In this document: positions 35,108-47,066 of the stretch, one piece after another | How the letters are laid out: every line of letters begins with the position of its first letter | Numbering within the stretch: position 1 is the stretch's first letter | Assembly (NCBI GenBank): GCA_003952965.2 | Contig: RXIC02000421.1 | Location: 124,001-188,000, forward strand | From: Morella rubra | Taxonomy: Eukaryota; Streptophyta; Magnoliopsida; Fagales; Myricaceae | Direction: 5' to 3' | DNA length: 64,000 nt | Position numbers and translations under genes: made by a program | Notes under the pieces: generated by a model | The model's input: the letters and a program-made list of their open reading frames with translations, nothing else | What the model was told of the DNA's origin: nothing | Database searches by the model: none

Positions 35108-36507
35108 TGAAGTCAAAGATTGCACTTGTATAAGGATTAGAACTATTAATCTTGAGAGTTCTATAGTTGTTATTTAGATGACAGTGTATTAGTATGGCAA
35201 GGCACGAGGATAATAACAAAAGTGTGCTAATTCCTCACGGTTGGTTATGATAATGTTTAGGCTACAAAAATTTTATTGAATTTTTGGGACCAATATATAT
35301 GGCTTCCTCTATCCCTCCTGTTTGCACTGATTAACTATTATTCCCTCGCTCTGTTCTTCTAATGCTTCCAAAAATTAAAACAGTGTTTTGGTTCTTTGTG
35401 TTCATCAGGACTAGGTTAATTATCTTCCAAGTGGTAATAATTAGCTCGTTCAATCCAGTACGCCAAATTTCCAAAGTAGCTAGGATGACTGATGCAAATA
35501 ATAATAATAAAAAAATAGCACCATGCCATCTCGAATGAAACTGATTACTTTAGATGTGACATACGACGTTGGAAGAGCTATCATAACTCAAATGAAAACT
35601 AACGTCCTATATGTGAATATATACCACCAAATATGTGAAGACTAGCTGTTTCCTTATTGATGCAGATATTAATTTTCCCCAAAGAGGAAACATTTGTAAT
35701 TTACATCTAAAAAACTTAGTTGATGGTCTGGATATTTTATTCACCTGATGTAGTTGAAGATCAAGTTGAAGATACCTATCTCTGACACATTTCACCCTTT
35801 ATTTATTTTTTCGTCAAATTGCAACATTCTACTGTTATTGTTGTATATAACCTTCCTTTTTCTTCCTAATTTCATTGGGGCGAAAAGGAGAAAAAAGAAT
35901 AATTTTTCTCACCGGATTGTGAATTACAAGAAAATATCCGAACAGTAAATGATCAATCAAAGACGTGTGAAATAACCAATGAAAGGTTTCTTTGAGCATC
36001 CAGACATGGACCTAATTAGAAGAAACATCGATCCTTGGAATTTTCCCGAAGCCTTTGTACGTATGGCAGATGTTCTTTGATCACTTGCTTTCACAAACCC
36101 CCAAGTCGATCGTTAAGTCAACTTTCTGGTGGATGTTGCTTTCATCTCTCAGATGGAGTAGCGAATCACCCTTGAGACATTTTTAGTCTCCCACACGAAG
36201 AACTACCCCTGTAATCGGTACCTGAAGTATCCACGTCACACATTGATTGACATCTTTTTTAATCAGACTTCTAATTTCCAGGAGTTTATTGACTCATGTA
36301 TCTAGCTCATAGAAAAATCTCACCTAAATTAATGACATCTTATGTAGTTGCTTTACAGCCTGCTTTTTTTTCCTAATTTCATTGACAGGCCAGAAGTGGA
36401 CAGAAAAAAAATGGTTGATTTTTCCCATGGCCGAATACTATATGACTGAGACTCTTAGTAGAAACTTATCACTATCCGTAGAATATTATTGTCTAATAGA
36501 AAAAAAA
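35108..36507. other. 3' region of gene E, with the tail of gutted kinase J'
   Basis: 35,290-35,775 is collinear with 50,830-51,660, the region between I and J. At about 35,706-35,775 the last bases of a minus-strand kinase exon remain (CACCTGATGTAGTTGA; compare J at 51,617), but the rest of that kinase is gone. 35,776-36,507 has no gene; 36,030-36,150 is a recurring upstream-type repeat. Confidence 0.65.
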
Positions 36508-36931
36508 GGGTTAAATACACTTTATTCCTTTATTTTTGGGGTCATTTACATTTTACACTCCGATGTATTATTTTTGACACATTGGATCCCTTAACTTACA
36601 CATTTTTTCAATTTGGACCTGTACCAAAATTACCCTTCAATTTAGATGGATTCCGTCAAAAAATGGGGTGCAATGTATAAATACCTCAAAAGATAAGGGG
36701 GGCAATGTGTACATACTCCAAAGATAAGGGGGTAATGATACATACCCCCAAAGATAAAGGGGACAATGTGTAAATATTTTGACGGAATCCGTCTAAACTG
36801 ACTGGCAATTTGAGTACGGGGTCCAAATTGAAAAAATGTGTAAGTTAAGGAGTCCAATGTGTCAAAAATAATACATCGGGGTGCAAAGTGTAAATGACCC
36901 CAAAGATAAGAGGGGCAAAGTGTATTTAACC
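36508..36931. mobile_element. Foldback / MITE-like element with about 115-bp inverted arms
   Basis: The left arm starting GGGTTAAATACACTTT (36508-36626) is the reverse complement of the right arm ending AAAGTGTATTTAACC (36812-36931). The arms include TTTTGACACATTGGA and CAATTTGGACC. The centre holds a short tandem repeat (GATAAGGGGGGCAATGTG-type units). The flanks TAGAAAAAAA and TAGAAGAAA are a plausible but imperfect target duplication. There is no coding capacity, and its size and ends suggest a Mutator-type MITE. Confidence 0.8.
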
Positions 36932-38048
36932 TTAGAAGAAAAAAAATATACTTTTCATCTATAAACTAACAGTTATTTTGTACTTTATACTCTAAATTGA
37001 CACTTAGAACTATTAAACCTACAAACTTAGTGACTTTTTTTAATACAAAAAATTAATTTTTCTTTTTAAAAAATAAAATATAAGATTATATTTAAGAGCA
37101 TAATCGTCATTTTTTTTAAAGTCAACTAAAAAATAGATGGAGAGTGCAATAGGTTAGAAATGAATAGTTAATAGATGCAAGGTTTCAAACCTATAGTTTA
37201 TTATTGAAAGTGCAAAACCTATTATAATTTTGAGTGACAAATTATATAGTAAATATCTCTCAAATTTAATTTTTAAACAAAAGTGGCTCACAGAGCCAAT
37301 CTCCAGTCAGAGCTGTGTGACATGGGCATTGTACATATAAATCATAATACATATTATCCTAGGCTCTGGAGTAGCTGAGTGTTAACAAAAATATCCCAAC
37401 AGATTATTTAAATGATCAATAAAATATCCCAACAGTAAATTAATCAAAGACGTGTGAAATAATCAATGAAGTTTTTTAAAAATTAAACGGCAGCTCAAGA
37501 TCAGGGGAGAAATTAGGTTTCAATCCGAGACTTGAAAAAGTTAATATAATGGAGTGATTAGGGACGAAGATAAGAATTGAATTATCTGCAGAGGTAGCAC
37601 CAGATCAATATTCTATTTTTAGCATCCACAAACTGACAAATCATATAGAAGATAAAATCTATCCCAGGAAAAAATTTCATAAATTTTCGGAGCTCTTCCG
37701 CTACGCGTATTCCTATATCTTGCTCCCAAATTTCCCCCTCGGTGATCAACTATTATTGTTTTAATATTCTATTCTTCGTAAACTTACAAAAAGGTGCATT
37801 TTGTGTGTCTCTCTTCATCATGACTACGGTTATGATCTTCCAAATGCAGAATGATTCAATTAATCCAATACGCCAAATTGGCAACATAGAGTGACTAAAT
37901 AATATTCCAATTACAACAGGACCATAATATATTCTCCGATTAAGTTGAGTTTTTATGTGAAAATAATTGTAAATGAAAGCCGATCTCATAACTCAGAACA
38001 ATGCATACATATCGTATAGACATACGAAGTGTCTTTTGTATTATCAGA
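36932..38048. other. Intergenic, derived from kinase 3' flank
   Basis: No gene. From about 37,500 the sequence is a diverged copy of the 3' flanks of C and G (GGAGTGATTAGGGACG, CCAGATCAATATTCT, GGAGCTCT motifs at matching positions). The first 500 bp is AT-rich with no recognised content. Confidence 0.6.
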
Positions 38049-38395
38049 TTGTTAGAGTCAGTCATACATCAGTTGTGGAAGAGGGACTAATGGTCAGTTT
38101 ACCCACATCGATTGTGGAAAGGGCTGATAGTCAGTTTATAAATATGAGGAAAAGCCTTACCTCTTCAGCTAGTCTTTGGGGATGTAAAAACTCAAGACCA
38201 CCTAGCTAACATTGGTATTAGAGTCCAAGAGTACCAACAAGTCTCGACCTAACAGTCCATAATAGAAACAGATTGGCATCTTTCCGACTCAGGGCCCAAT
38301 GTGTGAGGGTGAGATTGTTGAGATTAGCTCTACATTAGTATGAAAGAGACTGATGGTCAATTTATAAGTATGAGAGAAGAGTAACAATTAGATCC
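38049..38395 (+). mobile_element. TRIM-like (miniature LTR) retroelement remnant
   Basis: A 5' LTR-like segment (38049-38208, TGTTAGAGTCAGTCATACATC to CTAGCTAACA) is followed at once by TTGGTATTAGAGTCC, close to the initiator-Met-tRNA primer-binding consensus TGGTATCAGAGC. A partial second LTR (from about 38,315, TTGTTGAGATTAGCTCTACA) follows a purine-rich GTGTGAGGGTGAGA tract. Its right end is lost: the sequence returns to kinase-flank DNA (compare 43,275) in the middle of the repeat. It has no coding capacity. Confidence 0.65.
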
Positions 38396-38883
38396 AAATT
38401 AAATGCAAATATTAGTAGCATTTATTAATTTGGACAGTAAGCAAAAATATAAAATTGAAATTTAAGAATTAAAAAGTAAAGGTATTAAAACTTAAGGACT
38501 AAAATGGTAATTTCCAAAGAATTAATTTAGACAGTTGTACCGTACTAATTGGAAATCCATTGAATTTTCCTGAAGCCTTTGTATGGCAGACGTTCGTTGA
38601 CAGCTTTGCTTTCATAAACCTACAAGTCGTTTAGTCCATCGACTTTCTACTGGACTTTGCTTTCCTCTTCTAATGCAAACAAACATTGGAAAGATTCTAG
38701 TGTCTCCACACGAAGAATTGTACCCTATGTGATCGATACTTAGAGTGTCCACGTGGCACATTGATTGAGCAGTTATGACATTTCAAGGAGTTTATTGACT
38801 TATGGAGCCCATTTATAATTCCCAATTAGAAGAAATAATTTGGACGGTAGTACTCTTGCCTACCAAAGGACATCCCCATGGAA

Positions 38884-38916
<33 letters not shown>

Positions 38917-39564
38917 TCTTCAACAGCATCAGCATCAGCATCAAGCTTGATGGACCAGAACAAGAACGATCATATATAACGGCCGTGAGTCCTGCAGGGA
39001 AGGACATTCTCCTTGCCTTTGACGGAGCTGTGAGATCAGAAAGAGATCAAACTAGAGGATTACGAGAGAGGGTATGGCTTCGGTCCACGGCAGTAGACAA
39101 ACAGCACAAGACTTTGCCGGTAAGAGAAATTTACTGGTCACGACTTGGGTGGCCGTCTCCCTTGGTGTGCTTGACTATGAACAAAAATTGGAAAATATCC
39201 TCGATCTGTCAAACTCAATCAATGTTGAAAGACAGTCTTGGCATTTCCTTGACGCCTTCGTATGACAGTTCTTGACTTGCTTGATCCAGTAAGTTTCAAG
39301 TCTTGGTCTATTCCATCGATATTGGAATATACTGGCATTGGATGGTCCAATCCATATAAATCTCAATTTATTTTTATGTTAATGCTCATGATGTAAATTC
39401 AGTATCCAATAATGTCTGTAGTTTCTAAAGCATTAAATGCTTGTCATATCTTTTTCAAAACGAGAAATTTCCTGGTAATGACTTGAGCATATCAGTCAGA
39501 TAAGATATTTGTGGCCGTGCTAGCCCTAAGATAAGTAAGGCTACTTTCTGATAATTAATGGTTT
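38396..39564 (-). pseudogene. Signal-peptide exon start and promoter of gutted kinase J'
   Basis: At about 38,935-39,025 the minus strand reads SFPAGLTA preceded by ARRM, matching the first codons of J (MARRIPFPAGLMA), but the ATG has become AAG and the frame soon stops. The bases to about 39,560 are collinear with the J upstream region (54,388-54,660). With the tail at 35.7 kb this marks both ends of a kinase gene whose middle has been lost. A (TA)n run at 38,887-38,910 lies at the break. 38,396-38,880 has no gene. Confidence 0.75.
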
Positions 39565-40395
39565 TTTTTTTTTTTTAAAAAAAAGATCATTTTTAGTCGT
39601 TGAGGTTTATATGACTTTTAAAACATATCCTCAGCTTTGAAAATTAAAAATTTTCGGTCCCAGAGTTTATACCCCTCTTAAAACTTAGTCCTTCTGTCAA
39701 GCAATTTCTCATTCTGCGACTCATCACAAGTGTCCAGTCAATGCTACATGTCCCTGCTAGTACATAAAACAATAATAACTAAGTTAAAATAGACAGAAAA
39801 TAACACAAAATGGACGAAAAATTTATATAAAATAATGGCAAATAAATAAAAATAAATTAAATCTGTTTGAAAATAATAGCAGAAAATATTGAAGAAAATA
39901 AATTAAAAACTAAAAATTACTAAAAAATAACAAATAATTTAAAAATAAAAAATTAATAAGAAAGGCGTGTGTCAAGGAACCTCGCCATGGCCTCCACCAC
40001 TTTACGAGGTTGCTCGATCGGCCACCCCCGGCCCCACACACCAATTTTTCATTATTATTTATACTATCTTATATTTAAAATTATTTTTCAGTTTTTAATT
40101 GCGAAACAAAAAACTCTGTATAATAATTTTTTTTATTAAAAAAACCAACCTCGCTGGAGTGGCGGCCTCCGTACCGCTTAATTTGCGAGGTTCCTCGACC
40201 ACTCCACACACATTTCTTTTTAATTTTTAATTTTTTAATTATTTGTTATTTTTAAATTTCTTTTATTCAACTTTTTGGTTTATTCTATTTTTTAAACAGG
40301 TTTGAATTTAATTTTCGTTATTTGTATTTGTAGATTTCTTCATTCATTTTGTGTTATTCTTTCTCATTTTATAATCAGTTTTAGCTTATATAAAA
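39565..40395. mobile_element. Foldback element, AT-rich, long diverged inverted arms
   Basis: Arms of about 290 bp (39,770-40,060 and 40,090-40,395) are inverted copies around a centre near 40,075. Paired landmarks include ATAACACAAAATG, AATAACAAATAATT and GAGGAACCTCGC. The left side also has an unpaired 200 bp (GATCATTTTTAGTC onward) shared with 54,661-54,850. It sits at the same place upstream of J' as the element at 54,661 upstream of J, so it was there before the block duplicated. Confidence 0.72.
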
Positions 40396-41685
40396 TATGC
40401 AGCGTCGTGCATAAAATATCGCATGTCATGGATACTGCCGCTGGAAGAGGGAGCACAGAGATAGAAATTAAGGGTGTAGCTTTTATCCACGTATGGCTGC
40501 GGACAAGCATATTTTATAATTTATATATATCGAAGAAAAACAAAAAAAGACAGGCAGACCCATAATACGTCTACAAATTGGATACAGAGAATTAACATAT
40601 TTCAGGCATTTGTGACGTTTGTGGACCTGTGGTCCTAAGACAAAAAGTGAGGCGACATGCATGTGCGAGCTGGCCAAGTCTCCCTCGGTGACCTTGACTT
40701 TAAAGACAAGGTTAAAGCTAATTACTTACCAATACATCAATTTTTTCCCATCAGAATCTTTTTCTTTTTGCTTTTCTTATGGGCATGTAGCACTGTGATG
40801 TGTTTCATTTAATTGTTTATATGTTATTTAATTATATATATTCCACGAATTCCGAATTATGTTGACTGCCTCTTACTATTTGTTTTATTAAAGAATAATA
40901 AGTTGACTACTTCTTTTCCTGGTGATTTAGAAGTGATAAATCAATGTGATTTCCCATAACTTGCTTTATAGGTCGGCCTTCTACAACAGCCGAAGAATTA
41001 TTTAGTCTAAGGTGTTCTTTTGAGTTATTTAACTTTAGGACTGAGAATATGGGCCTGGGCCGGCCAGGAAAATCTTTGTGGCTTCAAAGCTTTCACTCAC
41101 TAAGTAGATAACTGGACCTGTAACCTTCCACTGTCTATCCCTTAATTTCTCTAACGTTGGGCCCAACAAGCAGACCCATAAAAGCTTGAGGCCCACTGTC
41201 TTAAAGCAGGCCTTGAAACTTGGCTATTTTCTTTTTGGTAAATGGGACTCGGGAGAGCCATTACGATTTGAAAACCAGTTAATTAAATTAGATGTTTTGG
41301 ATTGGTTAATATTATTGGTCCTGATCCTCTTATGTTTTCATACATTAATTGTTAGGCTTTTAAAATGGATAAAATACAACCATGCTTGGATAGTTTTTCA
41401 AAATCAGTTTTTTCACGAATTTCAACAACTTTTTACTAACTTCAAAGCTTTTTTTTTTCTTTCACAAATTCTAACAAAATATTCACAAATCTCAATAAAA
41501 TTTACATTACCTCCTCAACAAATTTTTTTTTTCCCCGAATCCAATTTCAGTGAGAAGTAAAATTGTCCATGCCATTTCAAATGAAGCTGAATGTTAAATA
41601 ATGTAAGATGTTGCAACAGCTATCATAGCTCAAATGAAAACTTAGATGTTGTATAGGAATATAAACTAGGAAAGCCTGATTGTTC
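40396..41685. other. Relic of C-type upstream DNA, then 3' flank of copy F
   Basis: 40,415-40,580 matches the copy C upstream region around 27,560-27,830 with the signal-peptide codons deleted. 40,715-40,970 matches 12,220-12,483, and 40,965-41,685 matches 16,046-16,833, giving the uninterrupted target site of the large LTR at about 40,950-40,960. No gene. Confidence 0.75.
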
Positions 41686-42716
41686 CTATTGATGCAAATA
41701 TATATTAATTTTCCCTAGCAAGGATAATAGGCATTTAACACTTGGTAAACTTGAGTCCCATGATGTAGTTGATGGCCAAGTTGGGTTGTCTCCAACATCT
41801 TCTATCAGCCTGTCTGGTGATGAGGATAAAAAAGGCTCGAGAGGCATTTGTAAGGATTCAACTTCTCCTTCAAGCATTCCTATAACTTCGTGCATTGAAG
41901 GACGATAGCTAGGCTTCATCTGTATACACCACAATGCAACTATGACAATCTTTTTACAAATTTCCTTTTCTTCCTCTGTCATGTTTTCAATTTCTATATC
42001 CTATCCATCTTGCAACTGGTCAAAGACCCAAGTAGGAAAATAAACTCGACTTGAATGGTCTATTGACACATTCAAATTCTTTCTTCTGCTTGCCATTTCC
42101 ATCAACAACATTCAAAAGCTATAAACATCAGTTTATATGAGACACCTCCAATCTTTTTGTAGAATAAACTCAGGAGCCATGTATCCTAAGGTCCCTCTTA
42201 CAGCAGTCAAAGAAACAATGCTGTCATTTACTGCATACAATCTTGCTAGGCCAAAGTCAGAAACTTTGGGAGTAAAATTGTCATCAAGAAGAATGTTGTG
42301 GGGCTTAATATCAAAATGTAAGAACTGCATGTCACATTCTCGATGCAAATATTCAATTCCACGAGCCACTCTAGAGCAATATCATATAGTTTCTGGTAAC
42401 TTAAGAAGATACCTTCTTCTTGAGAAAAAATGTATTTATTGAGGGAGCCTTTGGGCATGAACTCGTATACAAGAGCTCGTTCTGCCCCTTTAACGCAAAA
42501 GCTAACGAGTTGCACAATATTAACATGGTGAATCCTTGCAATGGTTGCAACTTCGCTAATAAATTCTTGCCCATTAGCTTTGGCCTTTCCTAACATCTTT
42601 ACAGCAACAAGTTGGCCACTTCGAAGTGTTCCTTTGAATATAGTACCATAGCCTCCTTCACCTAGTTTCTCCTTGAAATTATTGGTCATTTTCTTAATTT
42701 CTTTATAAGAGTACCT
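41686..42716 (-). pseudogene. LRK10-like receptor kinase copy F, kinase only
   Basis: Sister of copy B. It has the N-lobe ([18 protein letters not shown]), HFDIKPHN, an intact SDFGLARL and SYRPSM, but a lost base near 42,370 and indels near 42,135-42,180 break the frame. It stops abruptly at about 42,716, just before the membrane span, where the sequence becomes 3' flank of a C-type gene. The small exons and ectodomain are missing, so this is the product of an unequal-recombination joint. Confidence 0.9.
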
Positions 42717-43365
42717 TAGACGTTCTGTGACTTGCTTCTATACATGACCTACCACTCGTAAGTCGACTTTGATATGTAATTCCTATCCTATAGATGGAAT
42801 GTTGCTTTGGCCTTATATGAATGAATGTCGCTTTCATCTCTCGATCAGCTGGTTGCACAAGAATATTTAAGGTTTCAATTCAAGACTTGATAACTTAATA
42901 TAATTAATGGAGTGATTAGGGATGGAGATAATAATTGAAACTGCAGAGTTAATTGGTTGCGCCAGATCAATATTCTCTTTTTAGCAGCCACAAGTACTGA
43001 CAAATCATAAGAGAGTAGTACCTATCCAGGAAAAAATTTCACAAATTTTCGGAGCTCTATGGTGATCAACTACTGTTATTGTTTTGATATTCTAATAATA
43101 TTCTCCGTAAACTAATAAAAAAGTGCATTTTGCGAGTCTCAATTCATCACCACAACTACTCAAATAAAGTTGAATTTTGAAGTGAAAATAATTGCAAAAG
43201 CTCTTATAACTCAGACAATTGAATACATGCATGTCATAGACATATGAAGTGCCTTTTGTATGATCAGATATGCGAAGACTAACAGTTCGATCCTAATTAA
43301 ATGCAAATATTAGTGCTTCCTAGTAGTGACATATATACACATAATTAGTATTTTTAGAACTTAGT
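42717..43365. other. 3' flank of copy G
   Basis: Collinear with 22,753-23,361 downstream of copy C. No gene. Confidence 0.75.
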
Positions 43366-45942
43366 TTATTGACTTGATTCACCTGATTCAATTGATGACC
43401 AAGTTTGAGTTGAAGTGTCTCCAACATCTACATTTATCGGTCTTTCTGGCGATGAGGACAATAAAGGCTTGATCAGAGGAATTTGTAAGGATTCAACTTC
43501 TCCTTCAAGTATTCTTACAACTTCGTGCATTGAAGGACGATTGCTAGGCTTCATCTGTATGCACCATAATGCAACTATGATCATCTTTCTACCAATTTCC
43601 TTTTCTACGTCTGTGACATCTTCAATTTCTATGTCTTTTCCGTCATACAACCGCTCATAGACCCAAGCAGGGTTCCATTTTTGGCTTGAATGGTCTACAG
43701 ATTCATTGAAGTTCTTTCTTCTGCTTGCCATTTCCATTAAAAACATTCCAAAGCTATAAACATCGGCTTTGTAGGAGATTCCCCCAATATTTTTGTAGAA
43801 TAACTCAGGAGCTATGTATCCTAATGTCCCTCCCACTGCAGTCAATGAAACAGTGCTATCTTTTCTTGAATACAATTTTGCTAGGCCGAAGTCAGAAATC
43901 TTAGGTGTAAAATTATCATCCAGAAGAATGTTGTGGGGCTTGATATCAAAATGTAAAATCTGCATGTCACATCCTTGATGTAAATATTCAATTCCATGGG
44001 CCACTCCTAAAGCAATGTCATACAATTTTTGGTAGCTTAGGAGGACACTTTCCTCTTCTGAAAAAATGTAGTTATTGAGAGACCTTTAGGCATGAACTCA
44101 TATACGAGAGCTCGTGTCAATCCTTCAACACAAAAACCAATGAGTTGCACAATATTAACGTGGTGAATCCTTCCAAAAGTTGCAACTTCGCTGATAAATT
44201 CTTTTCCATTAGCTTTAGACTTACCTAACTTTTTTATAGCCACGAGTTGGCCACTTCGAAGTGTTCCTTTGAATACAGTACCATAGCCCCCTTCACCTAG
44301 TTTGTCCTTGAAATTATTGGTCATCTTCTTAATTTCTGAGTAAGAGTACCTTATTGGCATGAGATTATTGTGGCTTTGCAGAAATTTCTCAATAGCATCA
44401 TACATTGAGAAATGCCTCTTACGCCATTTATATACCAACAACAAAATCACCCATGGAGTCCCAAGTACAATATTTGCTGCAAGGCGTGCTCCTGTGCATG
44501 AGGGATATATATCATCGTTTATAGCAAATATATATGTCGTTGCATCATGCATGAAGAAACTATCATGCATTAGCAATAACTATTTGCCTTTCTTAATAGT
44601 TAAGCGTGCTATATTGGTATCTTCGGCTAATTTCTATTATATTATCATCAGTCAATACTTTCAAAAGTTCTCATGCTTCACAATCTAGAAATGATTTACT
44701 AAAAATATATAAATTTCATTATATTATCATCAGTCAATACTTTCAAAAGTTCTCATGCTTCACAATCTAAGAAATGATTTACTAAGATTCAAGGAGAGAT
44801 ACAAGCTCTTGCCAATTACAACTTGTCCGTATCCATAAAGGGTTCCACCTCTGAAAGGAGATCAATACTTATTAATTCATTTATCAAGAAAGATACGTAA
44901 ATAATTTGAAACTTATAATTTCTCATTTCTACCCTTATTTTAAAAAAGGATCAATCACTGTTTGTTTTTCCTTCCAGTTTTCATGTCCAAAGATTCTGTG
45001 ACGTTTGCATTAAAAAAATTAACAAGAGCACCATCACGTAATTAATTAGTTTGCCTACTCATAGATGCGCGCTTTCTTTGCAGCCAATTCCAGCGTACGA
45101 TACTGCGGTCTGATCTCCTCCGACATCCCACGCCGCAGCCTTGGACGGCAAATGTTTAGAACAAAGGCCTTAATTGGGCCCTGATTTATGTAACGGGTGG
45201 ATGCCCCATTGTCTGCTTATGTAACTCCCTTTTATTTTCAATTGAAATTTATCTATTTGCCTAAAGAGAAATACTAATTAATGGAGTTCATCATCAGCAA
45301 AAATGCCTAGCTAGATTCCTAACCCTTTGTGGACGGACTGAAGGACACAGTAGTGACATATATAGAAAGGATGTACGTTAACCAAGAGAGTAAGCCGTTT
45401 AGGAAATTTTGATGTTTCTCGTTTTTGGTTTCCGCACTCATGTTCCCATGAGATTAGAAATGGGCCTATAATTTTGAAACAGAAACCTCACCTATTCCTG
45501 CCAAAATTAGGCGCAGATCTCCTGTTTGACAACAGAACAAAAGAGTAATATTAGCGTTGGAAACTTCAATTAGAATCCACTAATTATGTGTCAAAATACA
45601 AATTAATGGATATCCCGTTCTTGGCTTACTAATTCGATTGCACCAGCAAGAAATTACACCATTGGGGCATCGGTTGCATCTAAAATCTCCGCGGCTTTCA
45701 CAATTTTTTCCTTGCCTCCATGTAGTTCAAAACCAAACAGCAACATGTCGTCGACGTCCGTACAAGAAAGATTTAGGCTAACATTTCCAGGCCACGATGA
45801 CGACACATGTGCTCTATTTTGCACAACTCCTTCACATCTAAGGCCACGATGAGGGAGCACATAGATGAGTATCTGCGATGCTGCGGCATTGATGGAGTAG
45901 CACAAGAACAATAACAGATATGAGTCATGCAAGGAACGACAT
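43366..45942 (-). pseudogene. LRK10-like receptor kinase copy G
   Basis: Sister of copy C. The kinase exon (44491-43366) is nearly perfect: span [64 protein letters not shown], ending IESGESSQ. One base is missing in MPKGSLNNY (near 44,086). Exon 3 (about 44,816-44,850) now has a GC instead of a GT donor. The ectodomain exon (45942-45630) lost about 420 bp between a GGCC near 45,844 and the GAGGGAGCACA that follows the signal peptide, and the signal peptide itself contains a TGA. No receptor could be made; the kinase part has decayed little. Confidence 0.9.
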
Positions 45943-47066
45943 TCTTCTTTCCAGTGATCAGGGAGGGGGCGACAGGGAGATAAGAAAGGGTGTAGCTTTT
46001 ATCCACGTACGGCTGTTGACAAGCATATTTTATAATTTATATATGTCGAATAAAAACAAAAAAGAGACAGGCAGACCCATAATACGTGTACAAATTTGAT
46101 ACAGAGAATTAGCAATTTGTTGAAGACTTATGAGCAATTTGTTGAAGATAGGCAGATAATGGTTGCGGTGAGTTGAATCGAGCTGGGCCAAGTCTTCCTC
46201 GGTGACCTTGACTTTGAAGCCTTATATGAGCAATTAATTTGTTGCGTAAACGCATTCTTTACTCTTTCCTTTTCTCTTCAAATTTTCGTTCTCTAAGCTA
46301 CTTGTAAACACGTCGTCGTTGGTCATCAGTCAATGAACAAAGCACAGATTAAAGGTAGAAATCGCGGAATTTGGTAGAAATTTCACGATGAAACGTCGAC
46401 CCACCGGTATGGACCTGGGCCGGCCAGGCAAAAGTTTGTGACTTCGAAGCTTTCACTCACTAAGTGGATAACTGGTCCTGTAACCTTTCCCTGTCTCTCC
46501 CTTCATTTCTCTTCGTCCAACTCTGATCTCTCTACCGTTGGGCCCAATGAGCAGACCCACAAAGGCTTGAAGCCCACCGTCTTAAAGTGAGCCTTGAAAC
46601 TTGGTTATTTTGTTTTTGGTAAATGGGAGAGCTATTACTATATGAAAAACAGTTAATTAAAATAGGGTTGAGGGTGCCTTTTTCTTTTTGGGTTGGTTAA
46701 TATTATTGGTCCTGATGCTCTCATGTCTTCATAAATTCAATGTTAGGTTTTTAAAATGGATAAAATAAGACCATGTTTGGATGGACAAAACATTATTCAA
46801 TTTTTTTTTTCAAAATTATTATTATTATTATTTTTTATAAATTCTAACAACTTTTCACTAACTCTAACAATTTTTTTACAAATCGTAATAGAATTTACAC
46901 AAACTCCTATAAAAAAAAACCAATCTACTGTCGGTGAGAAGTAAAATTGACCATGCCATTTCAAATGTAGCTGAATCCGGAATAATAAGATGTTGCAAAG
47001 GCTATCACAACTCAAATGAAAACTTACATGTTGTATGCGAATATAAACTAGATAAGTTGATGGTTC
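45943..47066. other. Upstream of copy G and 3' flank of copy H
   Basis: Collinear with 27,690-28,864. No gene. An ATT run lies near 46,818-46,832. Confidence 0.7.
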
